Assembly (NCBI GenBank): GCA_036824045.1 | Contig: DAITAZ010000051.1 | Coordinates: 1-24,441, forward strand | Reading direction: 5' to 3' | Source: DAITAZ01 sp036824045 | Lineage (GTDB): Bacteria; Pseudomonadota; Gammaproteobacteria; Burkholderiales; Rhodocyclaceae | DNA: 24,441 bases | In this document: positions 15,082 to 22,657 of the stretch, piece after piece | Numbering within the stretch: position 1 is the stretch's first letter | Layout of the letters: the number at the start of each line of letters is the position of its first letter | The notes under the pieces: generated by a model | The model's database searches: none | Seen by the model: only the letters and a program-made list of their open reading frames with translations | What the model was told of the DNA's origin: nothing | Translations under genes and position numbers: made by a program

Positions 15082-17133
15082 TCATACCTTGAGATAGTCC
15101 TGCCGGGCACCCAGCCACCGTGCCACGTGCCGGGCCGCCGCCTCCGGGTAGTCCTTCAGCATCCACTCTGCCGCCTCTCGTGCGGGGGCCAGCAGTGCCG
15201 CATCGTCCACCAGATCGGCCAGCCGCAGCATGGCCACGCCGCTCTGGCGGGCGCCGAGGAATTCGCCGGGACCGCGCAGTTCCAGATCCTGGCGGGCGAT
15301 CTCGAAACCATCGCTGCTGGCGTGGATGATGCGCAACCGGGCCCGGGCCGTGTGCGACAGGGGCTGGGCGTAGAGCAGCACGCAGGCGGACTGGGCCGCC
15401 CCCCGCCCTACCCGGCCCCGCAACTGGTGCAGTTGCGACAGGCCAAAGCGCTCCGCATGCTCGATCACCATCAGTGAAGCATTGGGCACATCCACGCCCA
15501 CCTCGATCACCGTGGTCGCCACCAGCAGGTGGATTTCCCCCCGGGCGAACGCCGCCATCGCCGCCGATTTCTCATCCGGCTTCATGCGTCCGTGCACCAG
15601 CCCCACGGACAGATCCGCCAGTTCCCCCTGCAGTCGGGCATGGGTGTCGATGGCCGTCTGCAACTGCAAAGCCTCGGATTCCTCGATCAACGGGCACACC
15701 CAGTAGGCCTGACGGCCGGCGGCACAGGCGTCGCGCACCCGGGCAATGACTTCGTCCCGCCGCCGGTCCGACACCACCTTGGTGACCACCGGCGTCCGCC
15801 CCGGGGGCAGTTCATCCAGCACCGACACATCGAGATCCGCGTAATAGCTCATGGCCAGGGTGCGCGGGATGGGCGTGGCAGACATCATCAACTGGTGCGG
15901 ACTGCCCCCCTTGCAGCGCAAGGCCAGGCGCTGACGCACGCCGAAGCGGTGTTGCTCATCCACCACCGCCACACCCAGGCGGGCGAACTCCACCGTCTCC
16001 TCGATCAAGGCATGGGTGCCCACCACCACCTGCGCTTCGCCGCTGGCCACCCGGGCGGCCATGGCCACCTTGTCGGATTTCTTCAGGCTGCCGGAGAGCC
16101 AGGCGGGCACCAGCCCCAGCGGCGCCAGCCAGAGCTGCAGCTTGCGGTAATGCTGCTCGGCCAGGATTTCAGTGGGTGCCATCAAGGCGGCCTGAAACCC
16201 GTTTTCCACCGCCTGCAACATGGCCAGGGCGGCCACGATGGTCTTGCCGCTGCCCACGTCCCCCTGCAACAGCCGTTGCATGGGGTAAGGCTGGGCCACG
16301 TCGCCGGCAATGTCGGCCCAGGCCCGCTGTTGGGCCCCGGTCAGGGCGAAGGGAAGCTGCGACAGCAGCCGGGCGGTCAGATCCTGCCGGGGCGGCAGCG
16401 CCGGGGCGGAACGTTCCCGGCGGGCGGCATGGGCTTGGCGGAGCGAAATCTGCTGCGCCAGCAGTTCGTCGAACTTCACCCGCTGCCAGGCGGGGTGGGT
16501 GCGGTCGCACAAGCTGGCGACAGGACTGCCCGGCGGCGGGTGGTGCAGCAGACGCAAGCTGGGGGCGAACTCGGGCAGGCGGTAACGGGAACGGACCGGC
16601 TCAGGCAGGGTGTCCGCCAGGGGGTGGCGGGCCAGAGCCCGGTCCACCAGCTTGCGCAGCGCGCTCTGAGCCAGGCCCGCGGTGGTGGGGTAAACGGGCA
16701 GGAGGCTCTCCGGCAGGGGCTCGCCCGCCTCCACCAAGCGGTAACGGGGGTGCACCATCTCCAGCCCGAAGAAACCGCCGCGGGCTTCGCCAAACACCCG
16801 CAGGCGTGCCCCCGCCGCCAGTTGCGCGGACTGGCCCGGATAGAACGTAAGAAAACGCAGGGTGAGCGCGCCGGAATCGTCCCGCACCTGACACACCAAC
16901 TGCCGCCGGGGGCGGAGGGTGACCTCGCTGGCCACCACCTCCACCTCGATCTGGGCGGGTTCGCCCGGGCGCAGCGCCGCAATCGGGGAGATCCGCGTTT
17001 CGTCCTCGTAGCGCAGGGGCAGGTGCAGCAGCAGATCGGCGTCGTTGCGCAGACCAAGCTTTTCCAGCTTGGCCGCCAGATCCTTGCGCGGCGCGGTGGC
17101 AGGCTTGCCGCCGCGCCTGGCCTCGCCGGGCAA
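15082..17133 (-). CDS. recG: ATP-dependent DNA helicase RecG
   Basis: Branch-migration helicase that remodels stalled replication forks and R-loops. It is 683 aa, normal for RecG. The N-terminal wedge domain has LLLHLPLRYEDETRI near 34-48. Helicase motifs in order: GDVGSGKT (291-298), DEQHRFG (392-398), SATPIPRT, TTVIEVGVDVPNA, QLRGRVGRG and the C-terminal FLGARQSG. The start is the rare TTG at 17133; no downstream ATG or GTG would keep the wedge domain intact, and the N-terminus from TTG has family length. It begins 4 bases after the ridA stop, so it is probably translated by coupling with ridA. Confidence 0.95.
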   Translation of the reverse strand: MPGEARRGGKPATAPRKDLAAKLEKLGLRNDADLLLHLPLRYEDETRISPIAALRPGEPAQIEVEVVASEVTLRPRRQLVCQVRDDSGALTLRFLTFYPGQSAQLAAGARLRVFGEARGGFFGLEMVHPRYRLVEAGEPLPESLLPVYPTTAGLAQSALRKLVDRALARHPLADTLPEPVRSRYRLPEFAPSLRLLHHPPPGSPVASLCDRTHPAWQRVKFDELLAQQISLRQAHAARRERSAPALPPRQDLTARLLSQLPFALTGAQQRAWADIAGDVAQPYPMQRLLQGDVGSGKTIVAALAMLQAVENGFQAALMAPTEILAEQHYRKLQLWLAPLGLVPAWLSGSLKKSDKVAMAARVASGEAQVVVGTHALIEETVEFARLGVAVVDEQHRFGVRQRLALRCKGGSPHQLMMSATPIPRTLAMSYYADLDVSVLDELPPGRTPVVTKVVSDRRRDEVIARVRDACAAGRQAYWVCPLIEESEALQLQTAIDTHARLQGELADLSVGLVHGRMKPDEKSAAMAAFARGEIHLLVATTVIEVGVDVPNASLMVIEHAERFGLSQLHQLRGRVGRGAAQSACVLLYAQPLSHTARARLRIIHASSDGFEIARQDLELRGPGEFLGARQSGVAMLRLADLVDDAALLAPAREAAEWMLKDYPEAAARHVARWLGARQDYLKV

Positions 17134-17137
17134 GGGC

Positions 17138-17515
17138 TCAGACCACCAGGATGGCGTCCGCCTCCACCAGGGCGCCCCGGGGCAACGCCGACACCTCCAC
17201 CGTCGCCCGGGCCGGGTAGGGCTCTTGCAGGTACTGGGCCATCACCTCGTTCACCTTGGGGAAATTGGCCAGATCGGTGACGTAGATGTTCAGCTTCACC
17301 GCATCCGCCAAGCTGGCGCCGGCGGCTTCGGCCACGGCCTTGAGGTTTTCGAACACGCGAACGATCTGGGCGTCGATGCCTTCCACCAGTTGCATGGTGG
17401 CCGGGTCCAGGCCGATCTGGCCGGAAAGATAGACGGTGTTGCCGGCGGCAACCGCCTGGGAATAGGGACCGATGGCGCCAGGCGCCAGGTCGGTGGCAAT
17501 GATTCTGCGGGTCAT
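17138..17515 (-). CDS. ridA: Enamine/imine deaminase RidA
   Basis: A 125-aa protein hydrolysing reactive 2-aminoacrylate and related imines made by PLP enzymes, protecting branched-chain amino acid synthesis. The substrate-binding Arg is R103 in PARATVEVSALPRGALVE, with E118 following; GPYSQAV near residue 16 and NIYVTDLANF near 76 are also typical. ATG has GGAG 8 bases upstream. Its leader contains a terminator-like hairpin (17529-17561). recG follows in the same transcript. Confidence 0.96.
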   Translation of the reverse strand: MTRRIIATDLAPGAIGPYSQAVAAGNTVYLSGQIGLDPATMQLVEGIDAQIVRVFENLKAVAEAAGASLADAVKLNIYVTDLANFPKVNEVMAQYLQEPYPARATVEVSALPRGALVEADAILVV

Positions 17516-17528
17516 GGACGGGGCTCCG

Positions 17529-17561
17529 AAAAAGAAAACGGGCGCCGGCCAGCGGCGCCCG
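17529..17561 (-). terminator. Intrinsic terminator or attenuator-like hairpin in the ridA leader
   Basis: On the minus strand a perfect 9-bp GC stem (17561-17553 with 17547-17539), a 5-base loop, then GTTTTCTTTTT. It may end the M66-type peptidase transcript (stop at 17608). It also lies between the best ridA -10 candidate (17571-17576) and the ridA ATG, only 14 bases before that ATG, so it may act on ridA-recG as well. Confidence 0.75.
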
Positions 17562-17570
17562 CACAGGCGG

Positions 17571-17576
17571 ATTCTA
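17571..17576 (-). promoter_or_regulatory. Candidate -10 box of ridA-recG
   Basis: TAGAAT followed by CCGCC on the minus strand, the same motif as in front of several other genes of the window. Its position would place the terminator-like hairpin inside the transcript leader. No clear -35 is seen. Confidence 0.4.
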
Positions 17577-17607
17577 GCAAGCCGGGCGCCCATGGCGCCG
17601 GGCGGAG

Positions 17608-19611
17608 TCAGGGTGCGACCTGGCGCGTGGCCACGAGCTTGGCCGTGCTCAGGTAATTGGCGCTGCTCACCGCAGCGCTGAGCGAGCTGTTCAGGTTGGT
17701 GGGCTTGTAGTACGAAGACGTGGTCTTGCCTCCGTCGCCGTACTGCACTTCCATGGGCCGGTGATAGAGGGATACCCGCGCCAGACTCTTGCCGACAGGG
17801 GCCGGAATGTTCACCGCCCAGTAGGTGAAGCTGCCGCCGCCGAGCTTGTCTCCGCCCCGGGCGGTGGCCTTGACCAGCGCATGCTGGAACGTGCCGTCCG
17901 AGAACTCTGCCTTGGCCACCAGATCCGCCCCCCACCAGAAGCCGTCGCCGCTGATGAACTTCTTCATCTCGGCGAAATCGGTGGCGCTGGTCGGGTCCCA
18001 CACCCGCTTCAGATTGCCCAGGTATTTGAGCGGTGGCTGGATGGTGGTGGCCGTGGGTGTGGTGTTGCTGAACGAGCCCCAGAGGGTGTAGACGGGCACG
18101 TTCCACTGCAGCGGGTAGCGCTCGCCGAAGACCCGGGCATCGCTGCTGACCTTGGCGGGGGTAAGCGGCTCGTAGGCCCCGGCGGCGGCGTTCCAGGTCT
18201 GGATCACCGGCGCGGGGCCGCCCAGTACCAGATTCGGGCGACCGCTCTTGGTCGGAAACGAGAACGGCGGGTTGGTGTTGTTGTTCAGGTCGCGGGGCGA
18301 CCCGACCTTGCCGGCGTAAACACTCGCCGCGCCCACGAAGTAGCGGTGGATGGCCAGCGCCGAGTAATCGCCAAAGTGGTCGAAGACTCGGCCGGTGGCC
18401 ACGCAGGCATCCTTGTAGCGCTGCATGGGCTCTTGCCGCTCCTTGGCTGTCGTGGCGCAGACAGGGTTGATGAATCCCCCCACGGTCAGCGGGTCATAGG
18501 CCCAGCTGTTACCAAACCCGCCCCCCACCGGCTTGCCGCCGTCCAGGTAAGCGCCGGTGTACGGATGGATGGCCGTTGCGCCTTCCGCCACCCGGTCGTA
18601 GAGAATGCCACCCAGGTGAGGCAGATCGAAGGTGTGGCCGAACTCGTGGTTGAAAGTCCGGCTGTAGTCATCCCCCGAGGCCACCACGCCGCCGCCCAGG
18701 CCGCCGCCCACCTGGCGGTTCTTGCTGAGCGCCCCGTACCAGTGGGAGACGCCGTCCAGGCCATTGGCCACCTGCAGGCGATAGGTCAGGCTGCGTACCG
18801 CATCGAGCACGCCAAACCCGCTCCATGGGGTGCACGTGCCCCGGGTTTTGTCGGTGCTGGTGCAGTGGGGCGTACTGGTGGCGACCACTGCGGGTTGCGC
18901 GCCCACCACGCCCGTGGGCGTATAGCCATCGCTTCGCGGCCCGACCGGCAATTCGGCAATCTTCAACGGCAGGGGAAAAACGCTGTGCTGGATCTTGGTC
19001 AGCGGCAGCTTGGACGAGAACTCGGCGCCAAAGCCCGCCGGGATCGGCGTGGCCGCCGTATCACCGAACAGTAGCCAGTCCGCGGTGACGAAGGTCAGCA
19101 CGGGTGCGGCGCCGATCTTGAGTTCGGCCACGGAGAGGGTCTTCGAAGACGCCCCCGCCGCCACCGTGAGCTGCAGTCCCTTGCGCAACCAGGCGGCAGG
19201 CAGGGCCCCCACGTAGCTGGTGGTCAGGGACGGCGTTTCCGGCGCGGCGGCCGGCAGCGTCGCCGGCCCCTTCAGGCACAGAGAGCCCAACACCGTGCCA
19301 TTGGCACTGGCGGTCACCTTCACCGCCGGCGCATTCCCGGTGCCCGTCACCACCGCGCGAATCACGGCCGCGCGATTGGCGCTCAGATGAAAAAAGGGAT
19401 GGGATGTCTCGAGCAAGTGGGTCTGCCCCACCTGCACGGCGCCAACCTTGGCCGAATAGTTCGAGGCATTGCGACAGGCGGCGCTTCCGGTGTTCTCCGG
19501 CGCCACATGGTCAGCAAAGGCGAATCCGGGCAGGGTTTGCGCCCGAACGGGGCTGGCCAAGGCCAGCATCAAGGCGGCGGACAAAACAGACAGGGCGGTG
19601 TGGCGGTGCAT
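17608..19611 (-). CDS. Secreted zinc metallopeptidase, M66 (StcE)-like
   Basis: A 667-aa protein starting at ATG 19611 with a Sec signal peptide (MHRHTALSVLSAALMLALASPVRA, cleavage likely after residue 24). The catalytic motif is HEFGHTFDLPH (322-332): H322, H326 and H332 as zinc ligands and E323 as general base, followed by LGG. This resembles the M66 family (StcE mucinase, TagA, dictomallein), except that the usual Gly of HExxHxxGxxH is Asp here (D329). A likely beta-sandwich N-terminal region (about 25-200) precedes the catalytic part, and a further beta-rich region follows to the C-terminus. It probably degrades extracellular or surface protein; substrate unknown. No Shine-Dalgarno of strength. 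It may use the type II system, as StcE does (inference). Confidence 0.72.
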   Translation of the reverse strand: MHRHTALSVLSAALMLALASPVRAQTLPGFAFADHVAPENTGSAACRNASNYSAKVGAVQVGQTHLLETSHPFFHLSANRAAVIRAVVTGTGNAPAVKVTASANGTVLGSLCLKGPATLPAAAPETPSLTTSYVGALPAAWLRKGLQLTVAAGASSKTLSVAELKIGAAPVLTFVTADWLLFGDTAATPIPAGFGAEFSSKLPLTKIQHSVFPLPLKIAELPVGPRSDGYTPTGVVGAQPAVVATSTPHCTSTDKTRGTCTPWSGFGVLDAVRSLTYRLQVANGLDGVSHWYGALSKNRQVGGGLGGGVVASGDDYSRTFNHEFGHTFDLPHLGGILYDRVAEGATAIHPYTGAYLDGGKPVGGGFGNSWAYDPLTVGGFINPVCATTAKERQEPMQRYKDACVATGRVFDHFGDYSALAIHRYFVGAASVYAGKVGSPRDLNNNTNPPFSFPTKSGRPNLVLGGPAPVIQTWNAAAGAYEPLTPAKVSSDARVFGERYPLQWNVPVYTLWGSFSNTTPTATTIQPPLKYLGNLKRVWDPTSATDFAEMKKFISGDGFWWGADLVAKAEFSDGTFQHALVKATARGGDKLGGGSFTYWAVNIPAPVGKSLARVSLYHRPMEVQYGDGGKTTSSYYKPTNLNSSLSAAVSSANYLSTAKLVATRQVAP

Positions 19612-19651
19612 GGCGATCTCTGGATGAACCCCTCCCAGCGAGGGACGAAGC

Positions 19652-19657
19652 ATTTTA
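19652..19657 (-). promoter_or_regulatory. Candidate -10 box of the M66-type peptidase gene
   Basis: TAAAAT on the minus strand about 40 bases before the ATG. No good -35 lies 17 bases upstream, so an activator may be required. A TTGACA (19693-19698) exists but is about 36 bases away, too far for a standard pair. Confidence 0.35.
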
Positions 19658-19689
19658 GTGCAGACGATCGGCAATGCGTGCGCACACTC

Positions 19690-19704
19690 CCTTGTCAAAC
19701 AAGG
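19690..19704. promoter_or_regulatory. Inverted repeat overlapping a TTGACA box
   Basis: CCTTGT and ACAAGG are perfect 6-base arms around a 3-base centre, overlapping the TTGACA of the peptidase upstream region. An 8-bp palindrome GTGCGCAC lies at 19678-19685. Together they make a plausible operator. The regulator is unknown. Confidence 0.35.
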
Positions 19705-19778
19705 TGTCAGAAAAGCTTCGTGAAATCTGCCACGCAATTGGCGTGCCCTGCCGGGATCGGCAAGGCGCCCCAGAGGTG

Positions 19779-20252
19779 TCAGGGCGAGGGGGGCGACACC
19801 GGAACCACCCGCGCCCCGTTGATCCCGACGGACTGCAGACGGGCCAAGGCTTGCTCGGCCTCGGCCAGCGTGGCGAACCCGCCGCTACGCACCTGGATCT
19901 CCAGTTCGCCGCTCAAACCGTGCAGGGTCAACAAGGCCCGCAGTTCCTCCGCCTGGGAGCGGCTACGCTGGACGGGGAAACGCAGTTCGTATCCGGCGGC
20001 CGGGGCCGCTGACGCGGGGGCCGCCGCCACCGGCGCCGGTGGCGGCACCGGATTGACCGCGGGCGGGCGGGAGCTTTCGCCCGCCGCCACGGCCCGACCG
20101 GTGAGGGTGTTGAGCGCCTTGCCCCGCTGCCGCCACATGTCCGAAACGCCCAGGGCAACGATCACGCAGATGACCGCCGCAGCGGCCCACACCAGTCGCT
20201 TGCGCAGATCTTCCTGCGCCAGTTGCTTGCCTTTGGGCGGGTTGCTCGTCAT
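19779..20252 (-). CDS. Single-pass membrane protein with a SPOR-like C-terminal domain
   Basis: A 157-aa protein: short basic cytoplasmic tail, one membrane segment (about 21-37), a Pro/Ala-rich linker (62-85) and a SPOR-like segment at about 88-150 (YELRFPVQRS, FATLAEAEQALARLQ, GARVVPV). The SPOR fold binds denuded glycan strands at division sites in known members, so a cell-wall role is likely but unproved. It is the last gene of a metY-DUF2802-SPOR-SPOR operon and resembles the gene before it in plan. Confidence 0.6.
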   Translation of the reverse strand: MTSNPPKGKQLAQEDLRKRLVWAAAAVICVIVALGVSDMWRQRGKALNTLTGRAVAAGESSRPPAVNPVPPPAPVAAAPASAAPAAGYELRFPVQRSRSQAEELRALLTLHGLSGELEIQVRSGGFATLAEAEQALARLQSVGINGARVVPVSPPSP

Positions 20253-20262
20253 GGTGGCCCCC

Positions 20263-20766
20263 TCAGCGTGCGGCTTCGCTACGGCCGGTGTCCAGGCCCA
20301 GCGCGCCCAGCCGCCCGCGCATGGCCTCGGCTTCGGCCTCTGTGGCGAAGGGGCCGGCGACCACCCGGGCCTGCATGCGGGTCTGCACCCCCATGGTGGC
20401 GAGGGTGTCCTGAAGTTCCCGCGCCAGTTCGGGCTGACCGAAGCCGGACACGGGCAGCAGCAGGCGTCCCTCCCCGGCTTTTTCCACGGCGCCGCTGGGC
20501 GCCGGCAGCCGCTCGGGAATGCGGCCCTTGGCCATATTGGGTTCGTCCGCCGGCACGGGCGCCGCACGGCGATCCGGCGCACGGGCGGCGCCACTGGCCG
20601 CGGCGACGGTGCCCGTGCCCAGCCCCTCCGCCCCGCCACCCAGGGTGCGCAGGAAGGAAGAGCCGGCCGAGGCTGCGAATACGCTCGCCAGCAAGGTCGC
20701 CGCCAACATCAGGGGGATGGCCCCCGAACTGATCTCACCCGTTTGCTTGCTTCTTCCCGCGACCAT
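20263..20766 (-). CDS. Single-pass membrane protein with a SPOR-like C-terminal domain
   Basis: A 167-aa protein: membrane segment at about 16-34 (AIPLMLAATLLASVFAASA), a low-complexity linker and a SPOR-like segment at about 100-160 containing VVAGPFATEAEAEAMRGRLGALG, a classic SPOR signature. It overlaps nothing but starts 3 bases after the DUF2802 gene stop, so the two are one transcript. The next gene has the same plan and similar size, so a tandem duplication that has diverged is possible. Confidence 0.7.
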   Translation of the reverse strand: MVAGRSKQTGEISSGAIPLMLAATLLASVFAASAGSSFLRTLGGGAEGLGTGTVAAASGAARAPDRRAAPVPADEPNMAKGRIPERLPAPSGAVEKAGEGRLLLPVSGFGQPELARELQDTLATMGVQTRMQARVVAGPFATEAEAEAMRGRLGALGLDTGRSEAAR

Positions 20767-20769
20767 TTG

Positions 20770-21201
20770 TTATCTCCCGTGGTTATCGTAAATGGACAGC
20801 ATGAGTTGCACCTCGCCCACCGACATGCCCAGGTGCTCGGCAATCTGTTCCTGGCTGTAGCCTTCTCCCGCCATGCGCAGGGCGTCCTGCACCTGGCCCG
20901 TGGCCGCCGCGCCGCGCCGGAATGCGGCCAGTTCGCCATCCAGCCGCTGCACCTCGCGCACCGCGTGCTCCAGATCGTGCTGCAACTGGCGGATGTCGCC
21001 CTGCATCGCCCGCACCACCTTGGAGAGCCGGGCGGTCTTGTACTCCATCTTGGTGGACGCGGCCTCCGCCTCGCCCGCCACTTCCAGGGCCGACTCGGCA
21101 CGCATCTGGCTCAGACGGTACAGGGTATAGCCCATGTAGCCCGCCAGAATCACCAGCACCAGTATCGCGCCTTCCCGCCAGCCCAGACCCAGTTCCGCCA
21201 T
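20770..21201 (-). CDS. DUF2802-type protein: membrane anchor, coiled coil, HTH-like end
   Basis: A 143-aa protein with one membrane segment (11-28), a long charged helix likely to be a coiled coil (about 52-95) and a C-terminal helix-turn-helix-like segment GYSQEQIAEHLGMSVGEVQLML (114-135), the pattern of DUF2802. Function unknown; its relatives often occur near flagellar or chemotaxis genes, but none is visible here. It starts 6 bases after metY ends, with AGGGGG close to the ATG. Confidence 0.75.
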   Translation of the reverse strand: MAELGLGWREGAILVLVILAGYMGYTLYRLSQMRAESALEVAGEAEAASTKMEYKTARLSKVVRAMQGDIRQLQHDLEHAVREVQRLDGELAAFRRGAAATGQVQDALRMAGEGYSQEQIAEHLGMSVGEVQLMLSIYDNHGR

Positions 21202-21207
21202 GGCCCC

Positions 21208-22503
21208 CTACCCCGCCCCACGGCCGGCGCGGGCCAAGGCCTGGTCCAGATCCCAGAGAATGTCCTCCACCGTCTCGATTCCCACCGAAAGGCGGATCAT
21301 GTCCGGCGGCACCCCTGCGGCCACCTGCTCCGCCTCCGATAACTGGCGATGGGTGGTGGACGCCGGATGAATCACCAGGGAGCGGGCATCGCCCACGTTG
21401 GCCAGATGGCTGATGAACTGCACCGACTGGATGAAGCGCTCGCCCACCGCCTGCCCGCCACGGATGCCGAAACTCAGGATCGCGCCCGCGCCCCGGGGCA
21501 GGTAGCGCTCCGTCAGGGAGCGCTCGGGGCTGCTGGCCAGCCCGGGGTAATTGACCCAGTCCACCAGGGGATGGGCCGCCAGATATTCGGCTACCGTCCG
21601 TGCGTTTTCCACGTGGCGGGGCATGCGCACATGCAGGGTTTCCAACCCCTGCAGGAGCATGAAGGCGTTGAAGGGCGAGAGCGCAGGCCCGAAGGTGCGC
21701 AGGGTCTCCATCCGCGCCTTCATGGTGAAGCCGAAATCGCCAAAGGTCTCGTAGAAGCGCACCCCGTGGTAACCAGGCGACGGCTCGGTCATGGCCGGGA
21801 AGCGCCCGTTGTCCCAGGGGAACTTGCCGGACTCGACGATCACCCCGCCCATGGTGGTGCCGTGACCGCCGATGTACTTGGTGGCCGAATGCACCACGAT
21901 ATCGGCACCGTGCTCGAAGGGCCGGCACAGCCAGGGCGACGCCAGCGTGTTGTCCACCACCAAGGGCACCCCGTGCTCATGGGCGATGGCGGCGATGGGC
22001 GCCACATCCAGCACGTTCAGGCGGGGGTTGCCAATGATCTCGCCGTAGATGCAGCGGGTGCGCCCGGTGATGGCACGGCGGAAATTCTCCGGCGCCTCCG
22101 GGTCCACGAACACCGTGCGGATGCCCAGCTTGCGCAGGCTTACATCCAGCTGCGAATAGCTGCCGCCATAAAGGGTCCGGGCAGCAACGATCTCATCGCC
22201 CGCCTCGCACAGGGTGAGCAAGGCCGTCATCTGCGCCGCCAGCCCCGAAGCCGTCGCCAGCGCAGCGCGCCCGCCCTCCAGCGCCGCCATGCGCTCCTCG
22301 AACACCGCGGTGGTGGGGTTGGAGAGCCGGGTGTAGACGTTGCCGAAAGTCTGCAGATTGAAGAGGGAGGCCGCGTGTTCCGGCGAATCAAACACGTAGG
22401 AAGTGGTCTGATAAATGGGCACGGCGCGCGCGCCCGTGGCAGGGTCCGGCTGCTGGCCGGCATGCAGACACAGGGTGCCGAACCCGAATTTGCGATCAGA
22501 CAT
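21208..22503 (-). CDS. metY: O-acetylhomoserine sulfhydrylase MetY
   Basis: PLP-dependent cytoplasmic enzyme forming homocysteine from O-acetyl-homoserine and sulfide, giving methionine directly. It is 431 aa, normal for MetY rather than for MetB/MetC (about 380-395). The PLP-binding Lys is K209 in VHSATKYIGGHG; YTRLSNPT near residue 57 is the other class signature. Start at ATG 22503; the frame is open slightly further up, but the conserved protein begins MSDRKFGFGT. First gene of a four-gene operon. A promoter lies 37-65 bases upstream. Confidence 0.95.
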   Translation of the reverse strand: MSDRKFGFGTLCLHAGQQPDPATGARAVPIYQTTSYVFDSPEHAASLFNLQTFGNVYTRLSNPTTAVFEERMAALEGGRAALATASGLAAQMTALLTLCEAGDEIVAARTLYGGSYSQLDVSLRKLGIRTVFVDPEAPENFRRAITGRTRCIYGEIIGNPRLNVLDVAPIAAIAHEHGVPLVVDNTLASPWLCRPFEHGADIVVHSATKYIGGHGTTMGGVIVESGKFPWDNGRFPAMTEPSPGYHGVRFYETFGDFGFTMKARMETLRTFGPALSPFNAFMLLQGLETLHVRMPRHVENARTVAEYLAAHPLVDWVNYPGLASSPERSLTERYLPRGAGAILSFGIRGGQAVGERFIQSVQFISHLANVGDARSLVIHPASTTHRQLSEAEQVAAGVPPDMIRLSVGIETVEDILWDLDQALARAGRGAG

Positions 22504-22539
22504 GAAATAGGGCCTACAAAGCCATTGAATCAGCAAGGG

Positions 22540-22568
22540 ATCATACTGGCCTGGACCACGCAGGTAAA
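22540..22568 (-). promoter_or_regulatory. Promoter of metY
   Basis: On the minus strand TTTACC (22568-22563), a 17-base spacer, then TATGAT (22545-22540), giving transcription start about 30 bases before the ATG. No S-adenosylmethionine riboswitch fits in so short a leader. Confidence 0.55.
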
Positions 22569-22618
22569 CGCAGCCCCGGAGACACCGAAGTTTCCCGGCC
22601 TGCGTGCTGACCGCTGGG

Positions 22619-22624
22619 TAGAAT
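22619..22624 (+). promoter_or_regulatory. Candidate -10 box of the ElyC-like gene
   Basis: TAGAAT followed by GGCCC; a start near 22631 leaves a 27-base leader. The divergent metY promoter lies in the same 154-base gap. No clear -35. Confidence 0.4.
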
Positions 22625-22657
22625 GGCCCAACCTTCTGTGTTGCGACGGGTTAACGG

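Noticed and set aside
15000..15084. A 20-codon frame overlapping the recG stop
   Set aside because: Very short, no ribosome-binding site of note, and no sign of conservation can be judged here.
15529..17280. A 583-codon plus-strand frame opposite recG and ridA
   Set aside because: It is a shadow of recG, rich in Gly, His and Gln, with no motif or ribosome-binding site.
19387..21342. A 651-codon open frame on the plus strand across the M66 gene, its upstream region and the SPOR/DUF2802 genes
   Set aside because: It crosses several well-supported minus-strand genes and a promoter region, and its product is low-complexity with no domain.
22504..22657. Possible S-adenosylmethionine riboswitch before metY
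   Set aside because: The predicted metY leader is only about 30 bases and no multi-helix leader is visible.
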